Positions 1 through 5,107 of a stretch of DNA of 5,107 nucleotides are shown in pieces. Source of the stretch: JALCSJ01 sp036788835 (lineage in GTDB: Bacteria > Bacillota > Negativicutes > Acidaminococcales > Acidaminococcaceae). Numbering within the stretch: the first letter of the stretch is position 1; every line of letters starts with the position of its first letter. The notes beneath the pieces were generated by a model that had not been told where the DNA came from, did not search any database, and saw only the letters and a program-made list of their open reading frames with translations. The stretch covers positions 1-5,107 of the forward strand of contig DAIQMR010000064.1 of the NCBI GenBank assembly GCA_036788835.1, given 5' to 3'. The position numbers were made by a program, and so were the translations under genes.

Positions 1-455
1 GTGCTATAGCTGTAAGTGATAGGATAGGGATAGTACCACCCACCTCCCCAACTGCCGCCCCAGTAGCCGGGATACCAATAACCGGGATAATAGCCCCACC
101 AGGGGCCGTCATTATAGTAACCGTGGAAATAATAAGTACTTGCTACGTAGCTTACCTGTAGGCCGAGGTCGGCTTCGTCTTTATTAGCTGCGGTGTAGCC
201 GGCAGCGTTCATCTTAGTCTTGAATGCATTGATGATGATCTGTGCATTCTCGTCCTTCCAGTATTCAGGGTCTTTCTTGTCACCGATGATCAGGATGCTG
301 TCAGGGATATAATAAGTACTGAAGTCATTGAACTTAGTACTAGTGTCATGACTGGTGAATACCAGATACTCATTGTCCAATTTGTCCATGTCCGGGTCTT
401 TCTCGCAAGATACCAAGGCAAAGACCGCCAGTAGGATAGGAATTAATTTTTTCAT
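1..455 (-). CDS. DUF4136-type lipoprotein, 3' end missing
   Basis: The reading frame opens at an ATG (455-453) and runs off the left edge without a stop, giving 151 residues. It begins with a lipoprotein signal peptide: Lys2-Lys3, a hydrophobic core, then a lipobox (Leu-Val-Ser-Cys) with the lipidated Cys at residue 17. The mature protein starts Cys-Glu-Lys-Asp-Pro-Asp, resembling the Lys/acidic-rich signals after the Cys that direct Bacteroidetes lipoproteins to the cell surface; surface exposure is inference. Residues 41-110 (FNDFSTYYIPDS, then an amphipathic stretch to NAAGYTAANKDEADLGLQVSY) fit the DUF4136 pattern, a family of unknown function common in Bacteroides. Residues 113-150 are extremely rich in Tyr, Trp, Gly and Pro, for example GYYPGYWYPGYWGG. 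The missing part should hold the rest of the domain. It lies 122 nt below the NlpE-like gene; no clear ribosome binding site or promoter was found. The family call is by recall, the lipoprotein call is direct. Confidence 0.8.
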   Translation of the reverse strand, partial: MKKLIPILLAVFALVSCEKDPDMDKLDNEYLVFTSHDTSTKFNDFSTYYIPDSILIIGDKKDPEYWKDENAQIIINAFKTKMNAAGYTAANKDEADLGLQVSYVASTYYFHGYYNDGPWWGYYPGYWYPGYWGGSWGGGWYYPYPITYSYS

Positions 456-530
456 GTCAAGTTTTTGTTTAAGTTAATACTAATTGTTTTCGTCTAGTTT
501 CTCTCATACAACGGCCAGCTTATGTTTTTG

Positions 531-564
531 TTCACTAACAGTCTGTTCTTTAGTGAATTTTTTT
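531..564 (+). repeat. Nested inverted repeat with plus-strand T run
   Basis: Perfect 8-bp arms TTCACTAA (531-538) and TTAGTGAA (550-557) enclose 11 nt. Overlapping them is a second perfect repeat, AACAG-T-CTGTT (537-547), which competes with the outer stem. Seven T residues follow at 558-564 on the plus strand. This resembles a weak intrinsic terminator, but for plus-strand transcription, where no gene is seen. Read on the minus strand, the direction of both flanking genes, the hairpin is followed by CAAAAAC and not by a U tract, so it is not a convincing terminator for the NlpE-like gene. It could instead be a protein-binding site between the two lipoprotein genes. Confidence 0.45.
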
Positions 565-577
565 GCTGCCGGGTTAA

Positions 578-1066
578 TTAGAGTTTCTTTTTTAAAGTGT
601 AATTTAGTTTAGAAACAGCTTTCTTGAAGTCCTTGCCAATCATTGTCAGTGCACTGTCACCCTCTGCCAGAAAGTTTGTCTTTTCGTGTCCCGGAGTAGC
701 GGAAATTAATTGATAAACGATAGCGGTGCTGTCATTAGGAATTCCAATAATAGTTACAACTGTACCACTGTCGGTAAATGCCTGGTTACCATCTTTTGTT
801 CCTAAATAAGTGGTCGTCAGATTGTACGTTCCCAGTGAGTCTTGGCCTGCCTCCTGAAGTGTCAGTTGATAGTTGATACCTTCGGCATCGGCAGCTGGCA
901 GAATACCTTCATAGCTATATGTTTGTAATTCACCCAGTGTGCTGTCGTTCACAGCGAAAATAGAGTCACTTTCACTTTCGGCTATTATTTCAGCACTTTT
1001 GTTTCCTTTAGAGCCACAGGAAACAATCATGGCAGCCAAAGCTGCTGCAATAAATACTTTTTTCAT
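578..1066 (-). CDS. NlpE-like small lipoprotein lacking the CxxC cysteines
   Basis: A complete 162-residue lipoprotein. The signal peptide (residues 1-16) ends in a lipobox Ile-Val-Ser-Cys, with the lipidated Cys at residue 17, followed by a polar, low-complexity linker to about residue 47. Residues 50-160 match the NlpE N-terminal domain in order: YEGILPAADAEGI (52-64), a strand-rich centre with TTTYLGTKDG (84-93), a GTVV turn (101-104), GDSALTMIG (136-144) and a closing SKLNYTLKKK (152-161). The last piece parallels the FNYTLE end of this domain in E. coli NlpE. E. coli NlpE is an outer-membrane lipoprotein that reports copper and surface stress to Cpx; its motif here reads PCADCEG, whereas this protein has PAADAEG, with Ala58 and Ala61 replacing both cysteines. 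The only Cys left is the lipidated one. Copper binding or disulfide sensing through that site is therefore unlikely. The E. coli C-terminal domain is also absent. The start is the ATG directly before the signal peptide. The role in this organism is unknown. Confidence 0.8.
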   Translation of the reverse strand: MKKVFIAAALAAMIVSCGSKGNKSAEIIAESESDSIFAVNDSTLGELQTYSYEGILPAADAEGINYQLTLQEAGQDSLGTYNLTTTYLGTKDGNQAFTDSGTVVTIIGIPNDSTAIVYQLISATPGHEKTNFLAEGDSALTMIGKDFKKAVSKLNYTLKKKL

Positions 1067-1094
1067 TGTTAAGTCAGGTTTTTAATGGTTATTT

Positions 1095-1118
1095 GGGTAC
1101 ATAACATTTGTTATGCCC
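1095..1118. repeat. Palindrome in the leader of the NlpE-like gene
   Basis: CATAACA (1100-1106) and TGTTATG (1109-1115) are perfect 7-bp arms around two bases. Flanking GGG (1095-1097) and CCC (1116-1118) can extend the stem past a two-base TA bulge. The site lies about 29-52 nt upstream of the ATG at 1066 and downstream of the preceding gene's terminator, so it falls in the promoter or 5' leader of the NlpE-like gene. Its compact symmetry suits a dimeric regulator site or a leader hairpin. The plus strand continues GTTTTGTTTTT, so a plus-strand terminator reading is also possible, but no gene there needs one. Function is inferred only. Confidence 0.5.
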
Positions 1119-1144
1119 GTTTTGTTTTTAATAAGTTCTCTTTT

Positions 1145-1188
1145 CAGAAAAAACAAGACCATGTTTAAAATGCATTAAACACGGTCTT
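1145..1188 (-). terminator. Intrinsic terminator of the S41 peptidase gene
   Basis: Arms at 1155-1168 and 1175-1188 form a 14-bp stem around a 6-nt loop. The single imperfect position is a G-U wobble in the minus-strand transcript, whereas it would be an A-C mismatch in plus-strand RNA. The minus strand then reads G followed by six T residues (1153-1148). Both facts point to minus-strand use. The site begins 35 nt past the stop codon of the S41 peptidase gene and separates it from the NlpE-like gene. Confidence 0.85.
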
Positions 1189-1222
1189 TAATAAATAGGG
1201 CGTTGTATCTGGATAAATCGGA

Positions 1223-2620
1223 CTACCGTAGCCGTATGCCGTTCATACTTCTTCGAATCAGTGAGTTATAGATAATTTTTCCTTTTGATACTTGTTCTTC
1301 TGTTTGTGGCAGGTCGGGCATACTTCCTGTCGTAATATAAGCTATGGTGTTCTTCAATAAATACTCTTGGGTGTCTCCCAGTGGGTAGAGAGGGGAGATG
1401 AGGTTACGTTCGCTCAATGTGAAATCGGGGGTGATTCCATTTACATAGTTGGCTTGTCCTGCCGAGTTGAGAACGTATGCCACAACCGGCCATAAAATAA
1501 AGTTGTAACGCTCATCTTGGTATGGTTCCATGGCTACATTTTTGCCAACAGTCGTTTCACCTATTACCACTACATTTTCTGTACCTATATATGGACGGAG
1601 ACAATTTATGACTGCTTCTGAGGCCGATGCAGTAAATTTGCTTGTCAGTACGTAGAGCTTGCTTAAGTTCAAGTTTTCGGAAGCAAGTCCTGTATTGAGA
1701 GGGAAATCAATTTTTTGCGGGTCACTGATGTCATTATACAAAGTTGTGCAAAATACTTTCCCTAGATCTGCCGCAGGTGCCAGATAACTTCCTAAATCTG
1801 TGGCACAACTCAAATAACCACCGGGATTGTAGCGTAAGTCCAGAATAAAAGCGTCGGGTGACTGTCCCTTGAACCGGGCGAATATCTGTTTCATCTGTTC
1901 CCTGTATTCTGTATCTGTTGCCTGGTTATTGGGGCCTGTACTGAATTCATTGTAGACCATATAGGCTATTTTTTTTCCGGATACTTCATATACTGTATCT
2001 ATATAGAACGGATTCAATTCTACGGGGCGTGATGCCGCTACTTTGACTGTATCTGTTGCAATCCAGCTGGAATTGCCTTCCTCATCAAAAACCAAGCTTT
2101 CTCTGGCGAAAGTTGTATTGCCGCCTTCCATCAGATATCCGTAATTATTGTTGGTCAGTTCTTCTTTGCCAATGGCTGATATCCAGTTCCCTCGTTCCAA
2201 TCCGGCTTCTGAGGCCGGTGAATTGGGCAGTACGAATAAAATACGGGCAAATACGTGTGATGAGATTCCGGTGGGATCGGTCATTAATTCAAAATCAAAT
2301 CCGTAAGTAGAAGTACGTTGCAGGTAGGAACGTGCCGCATCGGAAGCGTCCTTTATTTCTATATACGAATACGGGTCTCCTTTTCCGTTTTGTGCCTTGG
2401 TATAAACCAATTTTTGCAGGAAGTCTTCCGGTTCGGCAAAATAGTCCGTTTCCTTTATTGCCGGAATACTGTCATACCACAAATAATGCTCTTTCATTAT
2501 TTGTTCTATCCATACATTCTCTCCAATTAATGCATAGTATTCCCCACTGCGGTCTTCGCCACATGAAGCCATTATAAATAAAGTGGTTAGAAGAAAAAAA
2601 GTGCTCCGTATATGCTTCAT
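1223..2620 (-). CDS. S41 family (C-terminal-processing type) peptidase lipoprotein
   Basis: A complete 465-residue serine protease anchored in the envelope as a lipoprotein. The signal peptide ends at a Met-Ala-Ser-Cys lipobox with lipidated Cys20. An N-terminal helical region follows (about 31-100; it includes WIEQIMKEHYLWYDSIP at 37-53), typical of the Bacteroidetes S41 lipoproteins. A PDZ-like domain covers about 105-195 and contains NSPASEAGLERGNWISAIG (133-151), the segment expected to form the peptide-binding groove. The catalytic domain spans about 210-410. It carries the S41 hallmark ILDLRYNPGG (259-268), the nucleophile motif TASASE with Ser332 the likely nucleophile, and the general-base motif TVGK with Lys360. 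Both catalytic residues are present, so activity is expected. The Ser-Lys spacing is 28, slightly longer than the 25 known for Prc, CtpB and D1 protease. The substrate is unknown; the family trims or degrades envelope proteins. The gene stands alone, with its own ribosome binding site, promoter element and terminator. Confidence 0.92.
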   Translation of the reverse strand: MKHIRSTFFLLTTLFIMASCGEDRSGEYYALIGENVWIEQIMKEHYLWYDSIPAIKETDYFAEPEDFLQKLVYTKAQNGKGDPYSYIEIKDASDAARSYLQRTSTYGFDFELMTDPTGISSHVFARILFVLPNSPASEAGLERGNWISAIGKEELTNNNYGYLMEGGNTTFARESLVFDEEGNSSWIATDTVKVAASRPVELNPFYIDTVYEVSGKKIAYMVYNEFSTGPNNQATDTEYREQMKQIFARFKGQSPDAFILDLRYNPGGYLSCATDLGSYLAPAADLGKVFCTTLYNDISDPQKIDFPLNTGLASENLNLSKLYVLTSKFTASASEAVINCLRPYIGTENVVVIGETTVGKNVAMEPYQDERYNFILWPVVAYVLNSAGQANYVNGITPDFTLSERNLISPLYPLGDTQEYLLKNTIAYITTGSMPDLPQTEEQVSKGKIIYNSLIRRSMNGIRLR

Positions 2621-2628
2621 AATCTAAT

Positions 2629-2634
2629 TCCTTT
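2629..2634 (-). promoter_or_regulatory. Ribosome binding site of the S41 peptidase gene
   Basis: The minus strand reads AAAGGA followed by an 8-nt spacer and the ATG at 2620-2618. This is the only recognisable Shine-Dalgarno-like site in front of any complete gene in the window, and it supports the chosen start. The other genes have AT-rich leaders without one, as is usual in Bacteroidetes. Confidence 0.6.
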
Positions 2635-2643
2635 TTCGATCTG

Positions 2644-2651
2644 CAAAGCTA
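2644..2651 (-). promoter_or_regulatory. Bacteroidetes -7 promoter element for the S41 gene
   Basis: The minus strand reads TAGCTTTG, an exact match to the TAnnTTTG -7 consensus used by the primary sigma factor of Bacteroides. It ends 23 nt upstream of the ATG, so transcription would start near 2637-2639, leaving a leader of under 20 nt that still includes the AAAGGA site. No good TTTG -33 element is found at the usual 19-21 nt spacing; the region there is A/T-rich (TTTAAAATAAAAT). The -33 half is therefore weak or absent. Confidence 0.5.
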
Positions 2652-2679
2652 GGGATTTTATTTTAAAGTAGGGATAAGG

Positions 2680-2699
2680 TTTGGAATAAATAATCCAAA
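2680..2699. repeat. Short inverted repeat upstream of the S41 promoter
   Basis: TTTGGA (2680-2685) and TCCAAA (2694-2699) are perfect 6-bp arms around an all-A/T 8-nt spacer. The site lies between the terminator of the decarboxylase gene and the -7 element of the S41 gene, just upstream of where a -33 element would sit. It could be an operator or activator site. Arms this short also occur by chance in A/T-rich spacers, so this is a weak call. Confidence 0.25.
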
Positions 2700-2710
2700 A
2701 AACCTTTATA

Positions 2711-2755
2711 TAAAAAAGAGATCCGCCGGTTAGGTCAAGCAGACTTCACGGCGGA
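2711..2755 (-). terminator. Intrinsic terminator of the aspT-aspD operon
   Basis: GC-rich perfect arms TCCGCCG (2722-2728) and CGGCGGA (2749-2755) enclose 20 nt that can partly pair again through AGGTC and GACTT. On the minus strand the stem is followed by TCTC and six T residues (2717-2712). The stem begins 13 nt after the stop codon of the aspartate decarboxylase gene, marking the end of the operon. Confidence 0.9.
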
Positions 2756-2768
2756 CGTTCTTAATTTT

Positions 2769-4409
2769 TTATTTCTTTTCAGATTTCCATTTGTCAGCAT
2801 ATTCATTCAGAATTCTGCGGATACTGAGTCCGATTTTGATATAATCTTTCTCGTTCAGGTTGGCAAGTGATACACGTACACTCCATTCGGGTCCGTCGAA
2901 TCCACCACCATTCAATACGACCAGGCCTGTTTCATTGGCAAGACGGAATACTACGTCCAATGGATTATAAGTTGTCTGCAGATGTTGTACGAATTCATCT
3001 CCGTAAAATTTCTTGGCCCATACCAGCATGTCTATTTCTGAATAATAACCGGCTCTTAGTGGATCGTCGGGGAGAATGAACCCTGTGTTGTCCCATAATG
3101 CTTTCAGACGGGTATGGATTAAATTAAGCATGGCATGACGATATGTATTTTCTTTGTCCAGCAATGAAAAAGAAGCAAAGAGTGACATCTGCATTTGTTG
3201 TGGCAAGGACAGTCCTGCTGTATGGTTCAAGGCTACTTGACGGCTGTCTGCTACCATACGGTCAATGAATTTCATGTTTTCTACTTGCATACTCAAGCTG
3301 CCATACCGTTTGGTTAGTTCGCTTTTTCGTTTGCGGGGCAGATTGGCAATCATTCTGTCGAATACATTTTTCTCATGTAAGGCAATTACAGCAAGGCGCC
3401 AACCGGTCGCTCCGAAATATTTGGAGAAAGAGTAGACACAAATTGTGTTCTGTGGCAAATCAGCCATCAGGCTGCGGAAGCCGGGAACAAAAGTACCATA
3501 TACATCATCTGTTATAATCATCAGATTGGGATTCCAGCGTGTTACTACGTCTTTCAGGGCATCTACACATTCTTTGCTTAACTGATAACTGGGTGGATTA
3601 CTTGGATTGACAATAAACAAGGCTTTGTATTTCGTGTCTCGCAGTTTATTGATATCTTCCACTTTGTATTGCCAGGTATGAAGTCCTTCTTCATTTAGAG
3701 TACTTGCAGGAATATTGAGCACATCATAATCGTAACGTGTCAATTCGGGTATCTCGATATAGGGTGTAAAGATAGGAACCATCAATGCTATACTATCTCC
3801 TTTGTGTAGCAGGAAATTTTCTTCCAGCGAGTCGAATACATAGCACATCCCTGCTGTTCCGCCTTCGGTGGCGAATAAATCGAATTTACCTTGCGGGGGT
3901 TGCCCGTTGCACATTTCCTGATTCAGGTAATCCTGTACTAGAATTTCTGTATATTTCAAGATGCGGTCAGGCATGGGATATTGGTCGCCTACAATACTTT
4001 CGGTCCATTCGTGTACCAGTTCGTCCGGATCGGCTGCATGTTCCATCAGCATATAATTATAGGTACGTTTCAATAGATCTGTCCCCGCATTTCCTTCATG
4101 CTTTTTCAGGTACTCCTCAAAACGTTGGGCTATGCCTGTTTTTTGAGGAATACCGGCAATGCCTTCGGGCATGTCCATGACCCGGCGACACTCTTCAATG
4201 CCAAAACCGCCCAAGGCAAAGAATGCTTCACGAGCCTCCGTTGCAATCCAGTTGGGATTACCTCTGCCTGCATTCAGCATGACGTGCGCCATTTTCTTCA
4301 CACTTTCATCTGCCATTTCAATCAAACGGTTTTTTAATTCGAAGGGACTGATCTTTTCCAAATTCTTGTCCATTCGGGCAACGCTGCTTTTATCACTTAA
4401 ATATTCCAT
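2769..4409 (-). CDS. aspD: Aspartate 4-decarboxylase (PLP-dependent, aminotransferase fold)
   Basis: A cytoplasmic 546-residue fold-type I PLP enzyme that converts L-aspartate to L-alanine and CO2 (EC 4.1.1.12); family members also show aspartate aminotransferase activity. Visible signatures are the N-terminal SPFELKNRLIEMA (21-33) and LNAGRGNPNW (45-54), distinctive of this family, then the aminotransferase motifs NPSNPPS (268-274) and TDDVYGTF (300-307), where Asp301 and Tyr304 would contact the cofactor. SFSKYFGATGWRL (327-339) holds Lys330 as the Schiff-base lysine, and WSVRVSLANLNE (509-520) holds Arg512, expected to bind the substrate carboxylate. Length fits the family (about 530-545) and exceeds ordinary aminotransferases (about 400). 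It starts 19 nt after the AspT stop, so the two genes are surely co-transcribed. The start could instead be Met13 (MDKNLEKISPF), nearer to usual family N-termini; neither ATG has a Shine-Dalgarno, and the outer one has the more A/T-rich leader. The gene is also called asdA. Confidence 0.95.
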   Translation of the reverse strand: MEYLSDKSSVARMDKNLEKISPFELKNRLIEMADESVKKMAHVMLNAGRGNPNWIATEAREAFFALGGFGIEECRRVMDMPEGIAGIPQKTGIAQRFEEYLKKHEGNAGTDLLKRTYNYMLMEHAADPDELVHEWTESIVGDQYPMPDRILKYTEILVQDYLNQEMCNGQPPQGKFDLFATEGGTAGMCYVFDSLEENFLLHKGDSIALMVPIFTPYIEIPELTRYDYDVLNIPASTLNEEGLHTWQYKVEDINKLRDTKYKALFIVNPSNPPSYQLSKECVDALKDVVTRWNPNLMIITDDVYGTFVPGFRSLMADLPQNTICVYSFSKYFGATGWRLAVIALHEKNVFDRMIANLPRKRKSELTKRYGSLSMQVENMKFIDRMVADSRQVALNHTAGLSLPQQMQMSLFASFSLLDKENTYRHAMLNLIHTRLKALWDNTGFILPDDPLRAGYYSEIDMLVWAKKFYGDEFVQHLQTTYNPLDVVFRLANETGLVVLNGGGFDGPEWSVRVSLANLNEKDYIKIGLSIRRILNEYADKWKSEKK

Positions 4410-4428
4410 AATGTATGAGTTTAGTTTT

Positions 4429-5107
4429 TTAGTTGATTAATAATACAATGACCACTCCCCATATAATGAGTAGTGTATTTCCTACGGCGTAGGTCACGGT
4501 GTATCCTAAAGAAGGCGTTTCGCTGCCTACTGCTTCTTGTATGGCACCCAATGCAGCAGTGGTAGTACGGGCTCCTGCCGTGCATCCCAAAGAGAGGGCG
4601 GGATGGAACTTGAATACATATCTGGCTAGAATCAGCCCTAATAATAGAGGCAAGGAGGTGGCCAACGCACCTATGATAAACAACATAGGACCTACTTCTT
4701 TTAGTCCCTGTACAAAACTGGGTCCTGCAGAAATGCCGACTACGGCGATGAACATATTCAAGCCTACATTATTCAGCACCCATAAAGAGGATTCCGGTAT
4801 TTGTCCGAAGGTAGGGCGTTTGCTGCGCCACCAGCCAAATACTAATCCGGCTATCAGGGCCCCTCCACTAGTGCTCAGGCTAATAGGTACTCCGCCGATA
4901 TGGATTGCAAGTGCCCCGATGATACCTCCTAGTAAAATGCCGAGTCCTACAAATGTCATATCTGTGGCATTGGTGGGGCGGTCTATATATCCTAGTTCTT
5001 TTGCAGCAGATTCCACCTCTTTTTTCAGACCGACCAATTCCAGAGTATCTCCACAGTCGATAGTGGTTTGTGCGAAAACAGGGATATCAATGCCTGCCCG
5101 TTTGATA
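4429..5107 (-). CDS. aspT: AspT-family aspartate:alanine antiporter, C-terminal part
   Basis: This is the last 225 residues of a membrane exchanger; the frame is open through the right edge, so the N-terminal half (about 300 residues in the family) lies outside. The fragment begins with the end of a TrkA-C (RCK_C) cytoplasmic domain: TTIDCGDTLELVGLKKEVES (fragment residues 14-33). Five hydrophobic segments follow at about 50-72, 80-93, 113-127, 138-162 and 204-223, matching the five helices after the central cytoplasmic loop in AspT. Family signatures are GLNMFIAVVGISAGPSF (115-131) and GCTAGARTTTAALGAIQEAV (174-193), then GYTVTYAVGNTLLIIWG (201-217). AspT exchanges external aspartate for internal alanine. 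The adjoining decarboxylase makes that substrate assignment much stronger than sequence alone, since relatives such as YidE and YbjL have other or unknown substrates. Gene order is transporter first. A TTG at 5037 is not a start, because the domain continues upstream of it. Confidence 0.92.
   Translation of the reverse strand, partial: IKRAGIDIPVFAQTTIDCGDTLELVGLKKEVESAAKELGYIDRPTNATDMTFVGLGILLGGIIGALAIHIGGVPISLSTSGGALIAGLVFGWWRSKRPTFGQIPESSLWVLNNVGLNMFIAVVGISAGPSFVQGLKEVGPMLFIIGALATSLPLLLGLILARYVFKFHPALSLGCTAGARTTTAALGAIQEAVGSETPSLGYTVTYAVGNTLLIIWGVVIVLLIN

Noticed and set aside
531..564. Terminator of the NlpE-like gene
   Set aside because: In the minus-strand transcript the hairpin is followed by CAAAAAC and lacks a U tract, so it does not have terminator form in that direction.
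1..1066. A two-gene operon of the NlpE-like and DUF4136-type genes
   Set aside because: The 122-nt spacer holds inverted repeats and no clear terminator or promoter. Co-transcription can be neither shown nor excluded, so no operon is claimed.
2056..2577. Plus-strand open frames of 70-84 codons opposite the 5' part of the S41 gene
   Set aside because: All are antisense to the conserved protease gene. Their translations are rich in Arg, Cys, Trp and Phe, typical of shadow frames, and none has its own promoter-like spacer.
3785..4440. Overlapping plus-strand open frames of up to 131 codons opposite the decarboxylase gene
   Set aside because: They lie wholly or almost wholly antisense to a well-supported enzyme gene, overlap each other in different frames, and show no recognisable domain. 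They are shadows of a long coding sequence.
4429..5037. A 202-residue membrane protein starting at TTG 5037
   Set aside because: The same frame stays open to the window edge, and the upstream residues complete a TrkA-C domain expected in AspT. The TTG is an internal leucine codon.
1..5107. Mobile element, CRISPR array, tRNA or defence system
   Set aside because: No transposase or integrase, no terminal repeats, no spaced direct repeats and no tRNA-like fold were seen. The genes fill nearly the whole window and are ordinary metabolic and envelope genes.

Overview
The window looks like a chromosomal segment from a gut-type Bacteroidales bacterium, most likely Bacteroides or a close relative. 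Three of the five genes encode short lipoproteins with a Cys at residue 17 or 20. Spacers are AT-rich, most starts lack a strong Shine-Dalgarno, and one spacer carries an exact TAnnTTTG element, the Bacteroidetes -7 promoter motif. The species cannot be named from sequence alone. All five genes lie on the minus strand, so transcription runs from high to low coordinates. Both edge genes are cut by the window.

Right half (about 5107 to 2711): an aspartate catabolic operon. The 3' half of an AspT-family aspartate:alanine antiporter gene is followed after 19 nt by a complete aspartate 4-decarboxylase gene, closed by a strong intrinsic terminator. Together they would form the known cycle in which aspartate is imported, decarboxylated to alanine and CO2 with consumption of a cytoplasmic proton, and alanine exported. 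This yields proton motive force and alkalinises the cytoplasm.

Left half (about 2700 to 1): three independent envelope genes. They are an S41 (C-terminal-processing type) peptidase lipoprotein with a PDZ domain and intact Ser/Lys catalytic residues, with its own -7 promoter element, ribosome binding site and terminator; a small NlpE-like lipoprotein in which both cysteines of the family's CxxC motif are alanine; and a partial DUF4136-type lipoprotein with a striking Trp/Tyr/Gly-rich tail. The spacers before the last two genes each hold an inverted repeat followed by a T run on the plus strand, opposite to every gene here.

No RNA gene, mobile element, CRISPR array or defence system is visible, and no gene-free stretch exceeds 160 nt. 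The window reads as ordinary core-type chromosome. The points most worth checking are the cysteine-free NlpE-like protein, the aspT-aspD pair, and the unexplained spacer palindromes.
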